A DNA stretch of 64,000 nucleotides from Macrococcoides animalis (GCF_047425875.1 NZ_CP179727.1:1116001-1180000); one strand, 5' to 3'. Shown: positions 42,127-51,846, counted from the stretch's first letter. Program-made: numbers and translations. Notes: generated by a model from the sequence alone, not told the origin.

Positions 42127-43167
42127 TTAAGCCTGCTGTTTTTTAGCTTTTCCGAAGTGTGGAATTTTCACTGATACTGAGATGTCATGTTTTTTGAAGA
42201 ATGTTGCAAACAGCCATGCCATAACAATACTTGTAATAGCAACTGCTACACCACAAAGTAATACTGGGACTGTATCATTGAAACCGAATGCTACAATATA
42301 TCCTGCAATTGGCGTAGCCATTCCAGTAATATTGATTACTAAACCGAATGCTGTGATAATACATGCATTCACCATTCCAATGATTGCATTCGATCCATAG
42401 AGCTGTAATGGTTTTTCTGCGATAATATCAATTTGTGTTAATGGTTCAATTGCGACAGCGAATGGTGTGGCTTTTGTACCATAGCCTAATTTTTTAAATA
42501 ATACGAAATTGGCAAATGAGTTACCCGTACAGCATAGTGCTCCGATTGCCATAGGTGTACCTACTAGTCCAAGTAAACTTGTTAACACCATTGAGCTTAA
42601 TGGAGTCATACCTACTACTGGAATAATTGCACCTAATACGATGGCTAATACATAAGGATTAGCATCTCCTACTGCTGTGATTGCCGATCCGATTTGAGTC
42701 AATACAGCGATAACTGATGGTTGAATAGCCATTGCTACTAGAGTTGCTAATGCTGGTGCTATAAGAATCACCACGATTAAGTCTAAACCTTCAGGTACAC
42801 GTTTTTCGATTTGTTTAATTAAGAAACTTATTAGATAAGCTGCGATAAATGCTGGTAATAATTTAACTTTTAATAGTGATAAGCCTACGATTAATGCGTA
42901 AACTGGCGTAACTCCCAATTTAATACATGTTAATATCCCTACTGCTAATCCACCGAGTCCACCTAATGTATCCCCAACTTGTACGAAGAACGGAATATCA
43001 AACACCCCTCCAATTGCGTAACTCAAGAATGCTTGTGGTAAAAATGTTGAGCACGCGGCTCCGGAGAGAGCTTGAAGACCTTGTTTCCCGTATGGTGCAA
43101 AGTTTAAAAATAATGACATACAAATTAATACGACTAATAATGTGCCTACCCCAATAATGATATCCAT
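42127..43167 (-). CDS. pfoR: PfoR-family membrane protein (PTS IIC-like)
   Basis: A 346-residue protein with nine or ten membrane helices of the PTS_EIIC_2 fold and no IIA/IIB domains. The same gene precedes sdaAB-sdaAA in Staphylococcus aureus, where it is annotated as similar to the perfringolysin regulator PfoR. The operon suggests a serine transporter more than a regulator; neither is shown. The promoter region carries an 18-bp palindrome at 43200-43217. Confidence 0.82.
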   Translation of the reverse strand: MDIIIGVGTLLVVLICMSLFLNFAPYGKQGLQALSGAACSTFLPQAFLSYAIGGVFDIPFFVQVGDTLGGLGGLAVGILTCIKLGVTPVYALIVGLSLLKVKLLPAFIAAYLISFLIKQIEKRVPEGLDLIVVILIAPALATLVAMAIQPSVIAVLTQIGSAITAVGDANPYVLAIVLGAIIPVVGMTPLSSMVLTSLLGLVGTPMAIGALCCTGNSFANFVLFKKLGYGTKATPFAVAIEPLTQIDIIAEKPLQLYGSNAIIGMVNACIITAFGLVINITGMATPIAGYIVAFGFNDTVPVLLCGVAVAITSIVMAWLFATFFKKHDISVSVKIPHFGKAKKQQA

Positions 43168-43199
43168 ATTATTTCTCCTTTTATTAATAATTTATTTTC

Positions 43200-43217
43200 T
43201 AAAAGTGGCCACTTTTA
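43200..43217. promoter_or_regulatory. 18-bp palindrome upstream of pfoR-sda operon
   Basis: TAAAAGTGGCCACTTTTA is a perfect spacerless palindrome, 33 bases before the pfoR ATG. It has no T run fit for termination in the direction of pfoR, so an operator is the likelier reading. Confidence 0.6.
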
Positions 43218-43787
43218 TAAACGCTTGTTATTACTATAGATTAAACCTATCGTAATATATTGAAACTTTACTTCTAAAAAACTTTGTTAACCTTTTCACA
43301 ACCCCATCATAATGGTTTATGAAATCGTATACAATGTACAAAATATGAACAAATTTAGTGTATTTTTGCCCATTTTAAACTATATTTCTTAATATAGTTT
43401 TCTAATTATTCATTCATTATTCTTATAAACCTTATTTTATCAATGCTTAAATTTTTAGAATTCCATTTATCTATTCTAAAATAATTATTATATTATGTGA
43501 TAAATATCACTTAAATCGATTATAGGTCTATAGATAGCTATTAAAATTGAAAAAATCTTTTCCCGACTATATGATTTAATCATAATATAGTATTCAAATA
43601 TAATTATACATGATTTTATTCAATAACATTTTAATATATAAAGATATTAATTATATTAAAATGTTTACAATTTTAAACCACTTGTATTCCTGATTAAAAC
43701 AATTTGAATGTTTTATACTGCTTTTGATGATTATTTAAATATATTTGTATTTATAGAGAAGACACGTGTCTGTTTGATTTTTCAGAC
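43218..43787. other. 570-bp AT-rich intergenic region
   Basis: Very AT-rich, with no coding frame that I can support and no riboswitch or tRNA. The right part contains downstream sequence of the permease gene past its terminator. I see nothing else definable. Confidence 0.5.
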
Positions 43788-43838
43788 AAAAAAAGAGTTG
43801 AATATAACTCAACTGTCTGTGAGAGATATATTCAACTC
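43788..43838 (-). terminator. terminator of the amino-acid permease gene
   Basis: GAGTTGAATATA (43795-43806) pairs with TATATTCAACTC (43827-43838); on the minus strand the stem is followed by seven T (43788-43794). Confidence 0.82.
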
Positions 43839-43936
43839 TAAATATTTTATGAAATTTTATTTTGATACATAAATATACATAAATTTAATTTATACTTCAC
43901 TAAATTACTTAACTGGTCATTTAACAGTATGACTTG

Positions 43937-45313
43937 TTATTTCTGATCTAACTTATGAAATCCTCTTACAAAATACATCATTGCCATAAAACTCAAGAAT
44001 ACAATACCAATAATAACTGATACACGTGTTTCTCCATTGATTAACATTCCAACTAACACCATAACTAAAAAGCCAATTGTAATATAGTTGGTGAATGGCG
44101 CAAACGGCATTTTAAATGGATGATTCTTTACTAAGTCTGGACGCTTTTTTCTAAATTGTAAATGAGAGAACAAAATCATAAACCATGGAATCATACCTGG
44201 TAATATCGATGCACTATATACATATACAAAGATATTTTCTGATCCATCTATAAACATTGGTAATACTACATTTAAAATAACACCGATAAAGATACCGATA
44301 GAAATCATTAATACTGCAAATACTGGCACACCGTTCTTCATAACTTTCGCAAATGTGCGAGGCATCTTGCCTTCATTGGCTAACGTATAAATCATACGAC
44401 TTGAACTGAAGATTCCAGAGTTACAACCAGACATGGCTGCAGTAATTACTACAAAGTTAATAATAGCAGCTGCTGCAGTAATACCAACTTTTGCGAATGT
44501 TGCAACGAACGGACTTCCAACACCATCTAATTCATCCCATGGATATACAGTAACAATAACAAAGATTGCTCCAATATAGAAAATTAAAATACGCCAAATG
44601 ATACCGTTAACTGCTTTCACAACGTTCTTTTGAGGGTCTTTCGTTTCACCCGCTGTAATCCCTATTAACTCAACACCTTGATAAGAACCTACTACCATTG
44701 ATAACGCAAAGAAGAAGCCAATTATACCTTTCGGGAAAAATCCACCGTGCTCCGTTAAATTACCAATACCAATTGGATTCCCTCCATTACCAAATCCAAA
44801 TAAAATAATACCTAATCCAGCAATAATCATTAATACAATTGTTACAATCTTAATCATTGCAAACCAAAACTCAAATTCTCCAAATGCTTTTACTGAAGCC
44901 ATATTAGCGGCTGCTAAAGTAATAATAACTATGATACCTGGTATCCAAGTTGGTAAATCAGGCCACCAATACTGCATATACTGACCCACTGCAATAACTT
45001 CACTCATTCCTACAACAACCCACTGGAAAATATTCGCCCAGGCCGTAACGTAACCAAATACCGGATGTAAATAAGTTGAAGCATATTCTGCAAACGATCC
45101 TGTTGTTGGGAATAAATAAACCAATTCCCCCATCGCACGCATAACTAAAAATAAAAACAACCCAGCAACTAAGTATGCTAATATTGCTGACGGTCCAGTC
45201 CATTTAATTGTACTTGATGCACCCATGAAGAGCCCTACCCCAATGGTTCCTCCTAATGCAATCATCTGTACTTGCCTAGAACTTAAACCTCTCTTTAAAT
45301 GATTTTCTTCCAT
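43937..45313 (-). CDS. amino-acid permease (APC superfamily, AAT type)
   Basis: A 458-residue, 12-helix permease. Family marks: RQVQMIALGGTIGVGLFMGASSTIKWTGPSAILAYLVAG at the start, MGELVYLFPTTGSFAEYA, and SYQGVELIGITAGETKDPQKNVVKAVN mid-protein. It imports one or more amino acids by proton symport; relatives carry GABA, proline, D-serine or alanine, and the exact substrate cannot be assigned. An inverted repeat with CodY-like sequence covers its promoter (45359-45392). Confidence 0.9.
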   Translation of the reverse strand: MEENHLKRGLSSRQVQMIALGGTIGVGLFMGASSTIKWTGPSAILAYLVAGLFLFLVMRAMGELVYLFPTTGSFAEYASTYLHPVFGYVTAWANIFQWVVVGMSEVIAVGQYMQYWWPDLPTWIPGIIVIITLAAANMASVKAFGEFEFWFAMIKIVTIVLMIIAGLGIILFGFGNGGNPIGIGNLTEHGGFFPKGIIGFFFALSMVVGSYQGVELIGITAGETKDPQKNVVKAVNGIIWRILIFYIGAIFVIVTVYPWDELDGVGSPFVATFAKVGITAAAAIINFVVITAAMSGCNSGIFSSSRMIYTLANEGKMPRTFAKVMKNGVPVFAVLMISIGIFIGVILNVVLPMFIDGSENIFVYVYSASILPGMIPWFMILFSHLQFRKKRPDLVKNHPFKMPFAPFTNYITIGFLVMVLVGMLINGETRVSVIIGIVFLSFMAMMYFVRGFHKLDQK

Positions 45314-45358
45314 GTATTCAATCCCCTTTTATATTTAAACTTTCTTACATTATTACTA

Positions 45359-45392
45359 TTCTGAAATTATACTATAATTTCAGAAAATTTAA
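45359..45392 (-). promoter_or_regulatory. inverted repeat with CodY-like box at permease promoter
   Basis: TTCTGAAATTAT (45359-45370) and ATAATTTCAGAA (45374-45385) are perfect 12-bp arms around three bases. TAATTTCAGAAAATT (15 bases, to about 45389) matches the CodY consensus AATTTTCWGAAAATT with two mismatches, and a minus-strand TATAAT lies inside. Repression in amino-acid-rich conditions would fit an amino-acid permease. Confidence 0.6.
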
Positions 45393-45420
45393 AGTATTAA
45401 TTAAAAAATTTAGGGAACAT

Positions 45421-45507
45421 AAAAAGAGCGCAAGGGAAAACCCTTACACTCACACACTTTAACGCTTTAAATTTTTTAATGAAAAGTATTCTAATAGAAT
45501 ACTTTTC
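45421..45507 (-). terminator. two tandem hairpins after the HesB-like gene
   Basis: Proximal: GAAAAGTATTCTA (45481-45493) and its complement (45495-45507). Distal: an 11-bp stem with G-U pairs built from CTTGCGCTC and GAGTGTAAGGG on the minus strand (about 45426-45451), followed by five T. Together they should stop transcription before the permease promoter. Confidence 0.7.
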
Positions 45508-45509
45508 TC

Positions 45510-45803
45510 TTATTTCTTATAATCGTAAGCAACTTCGCCTAAGTTCTCATCATACTCAATATATAAATCATGCTCTTTAAAGAACCATTCATCCATTTCA
45601 TTAACGTAGAAGATAATACCATCCGCTTCAACTTTTGCAATAGCTTTTTCATGATCTGGATCAACACTAAATGCTAGAGAATGACTTTCTTGAATCTTAC
45701 TTGACCCATAAATCTTAGCGTAAAACTTAACAGCTTGACCTGCTTCTAAATGCACTTCGTCTTTAAACCATTGTAAAGCTTTATCTGAAATATAAATATT
45801 CAT
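45510..45803 (-). CDS. HesB/IscA-like YneR-family protein
   Basis: A 97-residue protein with the HesB-like fold: MNIYISDKALQWFKDEVHLEAGQAVKFYAKIYG at the start and FYVNEMDEWFFKEHDLYIEYDE later. The three conserved cysteines of IscA/SufA iron-sulfur carriers are absent, so cluster carriage is unlikely; this is the YneR subgroup of unknown role found in Bacillales. It is a single-gene unit. Confidence 0.82.
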   Translation of the reverse strand: MNIYISDKALQWFKDEVHLEAGQAVKFYAKIYGSSKIQESHSLAFSVDPDHEKAIAKVEADGIIFYVNEMDEWFFKEHDLYIEYDENLGEVAYDYKK

Positions 45804-45982
45804 GTTTATCTCCTTATTATTTAGTATAGTCTGTCATACAACAGATTATATCATTTGAAGATAAATTTTGTCATGAATGAAGTATTCCGTTAGAAGAATA
45901 TTATATTTATTAGCCACTCTTCTTTGTTATAATACAGTTTTCATTATTATTTATTTGTTTTAATACAATAAATTGTACATGA

Positions 45983-47059
45983 TTATGAATAGTTTCTTGC
46001 TTCTTCTTCACCTTTAATTACGCGCATTACACCTTCATATAGCGCGAGTAATTCTTCTTCTCCTGGCATCACTTTCACTTCACTAATCCATTCTACATGA
46101 GATTTAATATAATTCACGACGTACTCTGAGTGACTCACTCCGCCAGTTAATATAATATAATCCACTTTACCTTTCAGTACCGCTGCCATTTCAGCAATCC
46201 CTTTTGAGATTTGATAACACATCCCATCAAAGTAATTTTTATATTCTATTTCCCCTGCTAATGCTTTCTGTTCAATCGTCTTAATATCAATCTCACCTAA
46301 ATATGACTTCATACCACCTTCTCCAGCAAGTATTGATTTTACTTGAGGGATGTCTAAGTTCTCATTAATAATCTTTTTAGCAAAGTCGATTAATGGCAAA
46401 CCACCAGTTCTTTCAGGAGAAAATGGTCCTTCTCCATCAAAAGCATTTACGCAATCAATCACGCGACCTGACTTGTGTGCTCCAATTGAAATACCACCAC
46501 CTATATGTGTCACGATTACATTAGATGCAAAATAATCTTTCTTTTCTTCTTTCAACACTTTACGTGCGACAGCTTTTTGGTTTAATGCATGAAATACACT
46601 GCGTCGTTCAATACCTTTATAACCACTAATACGTGCAATATCTTCAAATTCGTCAACGACAACTGGATCAACGGTATATGCTTTCACACCATATTTTATT
46701 GCAATATCATTGGCAATAATGGCACCAAGGTTCGACGCATGCATGCCATATTTCCCTGAACGCAAGTCACTTACCATATCATCACTGACTAAATACGTTC
46801 CTCCAATAATTGATTTCATTAAACCACCACGTGCAACAACAGCAGCCAAATCACCTGGATATATTTTATTTGTTTCCAAGAAAGTTCTTAAACGTTCTTC
46901 TCTGAAAGGTACTTGATCCATAATCGTGTCATACTTACCAATCTCTTCTACCGTGTATCTAAAGATACTTTCATCCACACATTTATTACTGCAATATAAA
47001 GCAACCTTACTAGAGGTTGAACCTGGATTAATAACTAATATATATTTGTCGTCCATCAT
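45983..47059 (-). CDS. buk: butyrate kinase
   Basis: A 358-residue ASKHA kinase: ILVINPGSTSSKVALY at the start, VARGGLMKSIIGGTYLVSDDM, VVTHIGGGISIGAHKSGRVIDCVNAFDGEGPFSPERTGGLPL, and ILTGGVSHSEYVV. It makes ATP from butyryl- or branched-chain acyl-phosphates, as the last step after Ptb. Its ATG overlaps the ptb stop (TAATG). The usual bkd dehydrogenase genes do not follow; instead a 180-bp gap and the HesB-like gene come next. Confidence 0.95.
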   Translation of the reverse strand: MMDDKYILVINPGSTSSKVALYCSNKCVDESIFRYTVEEIGKYDTIMDQVPFREERLRTFLETNKIYPGDLAAVVARGGLMKSIIGGTYLVSDDMVSDLRSGKYGMHASNLGAIIANDIAIKYGVKAYTVDPVVVDEFEDIARISGYKGIERRSVFHALNQKAVARKVLKEEKKDYFASNVIVTHIGGGISIGAHKSGRVIDCVNAFDGEGPFSPERTGGLPLIDFAKKIINENLDIPQVKSILAGEGGMKSYLGEIDIKTIEQKALAGEIEYKNYFDGMCYQISKGIAEMAAVLKGKVDYIILTGGVSHSEYVVNYIKSHVEWISEVKVMPGEEELLALYEGVMRVIKGEEEARNYS

Positions 47060-47889
47060 TAATCCCTCACCTGTTGTACAGCAAAGTCTAGCGCATACAA
47101 CTTACTTTCTGTAGAATCACTGCGAGAAGTTAATACAATAGGAATCTTAGCACCAACAATCGTACCACCGATTACTGCATTTCCGATTACTGCAAATGCT
47201 TTATATAATACGTTACCAACATCAATCGTTGGCACAACTAATACATCTGCATCACCAGCAATCGAACCCTTATATCCTTTATGTTCAACTGCATCTTTTG
47301 AAATAGCTAAATCTAACGATATCGGACCAGATACCATTGCATCTTTGCTACCTTTGAACAACTCCGTAACATCATGTGCTAATACTGAAGAAGGCATTTT
47401 AGGGTTATATGTTTCAGCTGAACTAATCATGGCCACTTTAGGACAATAAATTCCGATACGATGACAAACATCAATAACATTATCCGTGATTTGTTTTAAT
47501 TGCTCAGTTGTTGGTGAAATATTCATTGCAGCATCAGTTAACAGAATTGGTTTATCATTTCCCGGTAAATTAATCATTGCTACATGCGATAATACAGATT
47601 GCCCACGTAAATGATGTTCTTTTTTTAAGACTTCTTTCAATACAGTACTAGTTTGAACCATACCCTTCATCAATACTTGGGCATCTCCTGCAGCTGCCAT
47701 TTCAACCGAACGCTTTACACTCTCTTCCTCACTCTCACATTGCTCATATGTCCATACATTGTCTGTATCAATATTATCTTCAGTATCAAAGACGAAGAAC
47801 GATACGACATCTTTATATAATTGTTTCGCTTTAGTTACTACATCTAAAATTTCTGCTCTAGATCCACCTGGAATCGCTACTTTAATCAT
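47059..47889 (-). CDS. ptb: phosphate butyryltransferase
   Basis: A 276-residue phosphotransacylase (MIKVAIPGGSRAEILD start; GDAQVLMKGMVQTSTVLKEVL; GSIAGDADVLVVPTIDVGNVLYKAF). It converts acyl-CoA (butyryl, isobutyryl, isovaleryl) to acyl-phosphate for Buk. The genes overlap by one base, so they are coupled. The 281 bp upstream (47890-48170) are AT-rich and show no element I can name besides the start region of the divergent phosphatase gene. Confidence 0.94.
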   Translation of the reverse strand: MIKVAIPGGSRAEILDVVTKAKQLYKDVVSFFVFDTEDNIDTDNVWTYEQCESEEESVKRSVEMAAAGDAQVLMKGMVQTSTVLKEVLKKEHHLRGQSVLSHVAMINLPGNDKPILLTDAAMNISPTTEQLKQITDNVIDVCHRIGIYCPKVAMISSAETYNPKMPSSVLAHDVTELFKGSKDAMVSGPISLDLAISKDAVEHKGYKGSIAGDADVLVVPTIDVGNVLYKAFAVIGNAVIGGTIVGAKIPIVLTSRSDSTESKLYALDFAVQQVRD

Positions 47890-48170
47890 GTACTATCCTT
47901 CTTTCATTTTTATAACCTAGTACTAAGACTAGATGATATTTTATATCGATAGTATTTTCTCACATTCCAAATTATATGTAAAGGAAAGGGAATGGAGATA
48001 TATGAACAAAATTAAATCGTAGTCCATTCAGTTTTAGTGACTAAATATGAAGCAATTACTTAATCTATATAATATTAATGAATAAAAGTGGTGTCTTATG
48101 GATTATTTAAGAATATTGATATACTATTAATACATTTAAAATTGTGTACAAAAAAAGGGAGAAAGTAATT

Positions 48171-48719
48171 ATGAAACTCTATCTTGCTAGACATGGACAA
48201 GATACATTGGATAAACGCGGAGGTTGGTCAGAAGAACCTTTAATTGCTGAAGGTGTTGTGCAGATAATATCGTTATCCAAATCTCTAAAGCAAATTCATT
48301 TTGATGCAGTTATATCTAGTGATATTATGCGTACAAGACAAACAGCCGAGATTTTAAAGGATCGATTATCACTAAAAGAAATTATCTTCGATTCAGGATT
48401 GCGAGAAGTGAATAATGGCGTCCTAGCAGGCATGGATAATGACCAAGCATTAACACAATTCCCAGATTTGTTTTGGAATTCACTAGCTTGGGATGAGCCG
48501 TATCCTGGAGGAGAAAGCCCAAAAGCTTTCTTTGAAAGAATTAATCGTTGGTATAAAACTTTCATAGAAATCTATCATAGTACCGACACTGTTCTTGTTA
48601 TTACCCACCAAGGTGTTATAGATGCACTCCTTTGCATTATTCACAACAAAACATTTACAAACAGATATGTACATTTCAAAATCCGTACAGGACAATTCAT
48701 TGTTGTTGAAGTAGAATAA
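48171..48719 (+). CDS. histidine phosphatase family protein
   Basis: A 182-residue phosphoglycerate-mutase-like phosphatase. Catalytic residues: LARHGQDT (phospho-His), SSDIMRTRQTAEIL, LREVNNGVLAG (acid) and ITHQGVIDALL. The substrate is unknown. The ATG at 48171 follows AAAAGGGAGAAAG; the frame is open further upstream without a ribosome binding site. Confidence 0.85.
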   Translation: MKLYLARHGQDTLDKRGGWSEEPLIAEGVVQIISLSKSLKQIHFDAVISSDIMRTRQTAEILKDRLSLKEIIFDSGLREVNNGVLAGMDNDQALTQFPDLFWNSLAWDEPYPGGESPKAFFERINRWYKTFIEIYHSTDTVLVITHQGVIDALLCIIHNKTFTNRYVHFKIRTGQFIVVEVE

Positions 48720-48849
48720 ATATGCATCTCAAATGTATATACACAAAATATTCATATTTCTGACCAATTAATTTCACATTCTTGTGAGTATTTTCTTTTT
48801 TGCTTATGCTATCATTTGTTTTATCTTGTGAAATTATGGAGGAAAGTTT

Positions 48850-50151
48850 GTGAAAAAATATTTTAACAATGTGTTTTGGAGATGGCACTTTTATGCTGCA
48901 ATATTCATTACACCATTACTCATTACTTTAAGTATTTCAGGTATCATGTATTTATTCTATCCAGAAGTTGAAAACAAAATGAACCACGATTTATTATTCG
49001 AACAAACGAATAAGCCAGAACAATCTTTAAATGATGGAATTGATGATATATTAAATAGTCATCCTGGTTTCCATGTCATGAAGATAAGTTTTTTGAAAGA
49101 TGATTACAATACACGCGTATCAATTATGGGGCCAAATGATGCATCAAAGGTTGTATATTTAGATCATCATAACCAAGTCAAAGGTGAAATTGCTCCTTCA
49201 AAGTTATTCTCAAATTTCTCTCGTGAAATGCATTCTAACTTATTGACAGGTAATACATTTATTAATTACTTAGTTGAACTTGCGTCTTGTTGGGCAATAT
49301 TCTTGATTATTACTGGATTATTTATGACGTTTTTCCGTAAATATATTACGAACAGCACTTCAAAGATTAAACGTAAGAATCAAGCAAAGTTTCATGCAAT
49401 GCTTGGTACAGTCCTCAGCATTCCATTGTTATTAATCGTCTTAACAGGTCTGCCATGGTCAGGTTTCATGGGTGCTAAAATATATGACTTTGCAGTGAAT
49501 AATTCACTTGTCGGTTATCCGGAATCAGTGAAGACACCGCCTGTTTCTAATAACGAGATTGCTTGGGCAACTCGAGGGGAACATACTGATTCAAAATCAC
49601 ACGAAGGGAATCAACTACCAATTTCACATATAAATGAAATTGCGAAAGAAGAAGGATTTAAGAAGCCTTTTAGCATAACAGTCCCGATGGATGATAAAGG
49701 GACATATGTATTATCTAAAGCAGCAGGTACTGGTGTGACTGGTCTTGATGCGAATCCCCTAGAAGAACGAACAATACACCTTGATCAATATTCAGGAATG
49801 AAACTTGCAATTTATAACTTTAATGATTATGGTCCTCTTGCGAAATTTATCGCAGTAGGAATACCATTACATGAAGGAAATCTATTTGGGTTAGTGAATA
49901 AAGTGGTTAATTTATTATTCCTTGCTGGATTATTAGTACTCACTTTCTTTGGTATTAAGATTTACTTTATGCGTAAACAGAAAGGTAAACTATCAACACC
50001 TAAAGCACAACCTTATATGAAGTACACGTGGTTCTTTGTGACATTATTAATCGCCATGGGTATATTAATGCCATTATTCGGTTTATCTTTAATTGCGATA
50101 GCAATAACAGAGCTTATATTATTACTAACTAAGAAGAAATATGCCATATAA
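48850..50151 (+). CDS. PepSY-associated membrane protein (PiuB-like)
   Basis: A 433-residue protein with four membrane helices (about 14-36, 142-165, 185-207, 345-370, with a further pair near the end) and an outside PepSY region (about 50-130). WRWHFYAAIFITPLLITLSISGIMYLF at the start is typical of the PepSY-TM family, several members of which are iron-regulated or reduce siderophores. The start is a GTG eight bases after GGAGGA. Not near other iron genes. It is closed by a hairpin at 50151. Confidence 0.82.
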   Translation: MKKYFNNVFWRWHFYAAIFITPLLITLSISGIMYLFYPEVENKMNHDLLFEQTNKPEQSLNDGIDDILNSHPGFHVMKISFLKDDYNTRVSIMGPNDASKVVYLDHHNQVKGEIAPSKLFSNFSREMHSNLLTGNTFINYLVELASCWAIFLIITGLFMTFFRKYITNSTSKIKRKNQAKFHAMLGTVLSIPLLLIVLTGLPWSGFMGAKIYDFAVNNSLVGYPESVKTPPVSNNEIAWATRGEHTDSKSHEGNQLPISHINEIAKEEGFKKPFSITVPMDDKGTYVLSKAAGTGVTGLDANPLEERTIHLDQYSGMKLAIYNFNDYGPLAKFIAVGIPLHEGNLFGLVNKVVNLLFLAGLLVLTFFGIKIYFMRKQKGKLSTPKAQPYMKYTWFFVTLLIAMGILMPLFGLSLIAIAITELILLLTKKKYAI

Positions 50152-50179
50152 CACAGTTGAGATCTTCAACTGTGTTTTT
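50151..50179 (+). terminator. terminator after the PepSY membrane gene
   Basis: ACACAGTTGA (50151-50160) with TCAACTGTGT (50166-50175), five-base loop, T run following. Confidence 0.88.
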
Positions 50180-50254
50180 CTTGAGTAAAGTTGTTTGAAT
50201 ATTTTGTAATCAATGCTGTAAGATTAGTAATTATATCTTCAAAGGGGTGGTTCT

Positions 50255-50959
50255 ATGGAAAATCAAATACATACAAAGGCCATTAAAACTGCATTTCCTT
50301 CGACCATTCCGATCCTTACAGGCTTTATTTTCCTTGGCATCACATTTGGTATGTATATGACATCACTAGGACATCCAGCTTGGATGGCAGTGTTGATGAG
50401 TGCAGTCATATTTGCTGGCTCAGTAGAATTCGTTGCAGCGACCATGCTTGTCGGCACATTTAATCCATTGAGTGCATTCATACTAACGCTGATGATTAAT
50501 GCACGTCATTTATTTTATGGTATTTCTATGTTAGATCACTTCCGAGGAATAGGTAAGAAAAAAGGATACTTAATATTTGGTATGTGTGACGAAACATTCG
50601 TAATTAATCAAACGATTAATGTCCCTCAAGGCGTAGATAAAGGGCTAGTAATGTTCTACGTTACACTCTTCAACCACATTTATTGGGTTATGGGGTCTTT
50701 TTTAGGTAGCATACTCGGTAGTTTAATTACATTTAATTTAGAAGGTTTAGAGTTTGTAATGGCCGCTCTTTTCTTAGTCATATTTCTAGAACAATGGTAC
50801 AAAGGTGGTAAGCGCTTTGCGTCACTTGGTGTTCTGATATCAATCATCTGTTTTATTATATTTGGCGCATCATACTTTGTATTACCTACAATGATTGCAT
50901 TACTCGTTGTATTTATATTATTTAAACGACCATTAACTGAAATAGGTGATAAAGCATGA
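50255..50959 (+). CDS. azlC: AzlC-family branched-chain amino-acid exporter subunit
   Basis: A 234-residue protein with about seven helices: FPSTIPILTGFIFLGITFGMYM and AGSVEFVAATMLVGTFNPLSAFILTLMINARHLFYG are AzlC signatures. With AzlD it exports branched-chain amino acids or analogues. It overlaps azlD by four bases (ATGA). RBS AAAGGGGTGG. Confidence 0.9.
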   Translation: MENQIHTKAIKTAFPSTIPILTGFIFLGITFGMYMTSLGHPAWMAVLMSAVIFAGSVEFVAATMLVGTFNPLSAFILTLMINARHLFYGISMLDHFRGIGKKKGYLIFGMCDETFVINQTINVPQGVDKGLVMFYVTLFNHIYWVMGSFLGSILGSLITFNLEGLEFVMAALFLVIFLEQWYKGGKRFASLGVLISIICFIIFGASYFVLPTMIALLVVFILFKRPLTEIGDKA

Positions 50960-51279
50960 CATTAGGACAACAACTCATTATTATATTTTGCGTTGTACTT
51001 GCCACTATGATAACAAGATACTTACCCTTTATGATATTTAAAGATGATAAACCATTGCCAGAAATAATCGAATATATGGGTCGTGTATTACCTCCTGCAG
51101 TGTTCGCCTTACTCGTTGTATATGCTTTAAAAGATATTAAGTGGTTGATACCCTCAGCCAATATTCCAGCTGTATTAGCAATTACTTTAATTATTGTTTT
51201 ACATGCTTGGAAACGCAATATGTTACTCTCTATTTCAATCGGTACAATTTATTATATGATTGTGTTGAGATTAATTTAA
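50956..51279 (+). CDS. azlD: AzlD-family transporter subunit
   Basis: A 107-residue protein with three or four helices; MITRYLPFMIFKDDKPLPEIIEYMGRVLPPAVFALLVVYALK is the AzlD pattern. Small partner of AzlC. Closed by a hairpin shared with the convergent PepSY lipoprotein gene. Confidence 0.88.
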   Translation: MTLGQQLIIIFCVVLATMITRYLPFMIFKDDKPLPEIIEYMGRVLPPAVFALLVVYALKDIKWLIPSANIPAVLAITLIIVLHAWKRNMLLSISIGTIYYMIVLRLI

Positions 51280-51312
51280 AAAAGCTACAGTTCTAATGAA
51301 CTGTAGCTTAAT
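51280..51312. terminator. bidirectional terminator, azlD / PepSY lipoprotein
   Basis: AAGCTACAGTTC (51282-51293) with GAACTGTAGCTT (51298-51309), four-base loop. Confidence 0.88.
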
Positions 51313-51316
51313 AATT

Positions 51317-51832
51317 TTATGATTCTTGTTTAATAATTTTTTTAGTTTTCCCATCGATTTCAAACTCTTTTGATTTCCCATCTTTATCAAGTTCAATATC
51401 GTATTTTACAACACCATTATCTTCATCTAAACTCCACTCTTTAACATTGCCATCAAACTCTTTTTGAGCTACTTCAATGACATCTTCTACTGGCGTTACA
51501 TCTTTATATTGAATAGGTGTAAATTTATCGTTCTCTTTCTCTGACTCCTTGTTAAGCACTTTATTAGTATCAGCATCAATTGTTATCTCATGAGATTCAT
51601 TGCCACCTCTTAAATTAACGTCATATGCCCATTTTTTATCTTTGTCATCAAAGCCAAATGAAATGCTTTCTACTTCACCTTTAACTTCTTTTTGTGCAGT
51701 TTCAATTGCTTCATTTACATCTGTTTTTACCGCTTTATAATCTGTTGTTTTTTCTTCTTCATTTCCACAAGCACCTAATAATAGTGATGCACCTAATATA
51801 AGTGCTGATGATTTTTTAATATATTTGTTCAT
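51317..51832 (-). CDS. PepSY-domain lipoprotein
   Basis: A 171-residue lipoprotein (lipobox SLLLGACGN, Cys22) with two PepSY units, about residues 38-95 (NEAIETAQKEVKGEVESISFGFDD...HEITIDADTNKVL) and 108-171 (VIEVAQKEFDGNVKEWSLDEDNG...KEFEIDGKTKKII). PepSY domains are thought to inhibit or modulate extracytoplasmic proteases. Likely located on the outer face of the membrane. A stem-loop abuts its ribosome binding site. Confidence 0.88.
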   Translation of the reverse strand: MNKYIKKSSALILGASLLLGACGNEEEKTTDYKAVKTDVNEAIETAQKEVKGEVESISFGFDDKDKKWAYDVNLRGGNESHEITIDADTNKVLNKESEKENDKFTPIQYKDVTPVEDVIEVAQKEFDGNVKEWSLDEDNGVVKYDIELDKDGKSKEFEIDGKTKKIIKQES

Positions 51833-51846
51833 TTATGTTCAGCTCC

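Noticed and set aside
48099..48131. Ten-codon frame before the phosphatase gene as a leader peptide
   Set aside because: Its RBS is poor, it has no biased codon run and no terminator follows it.
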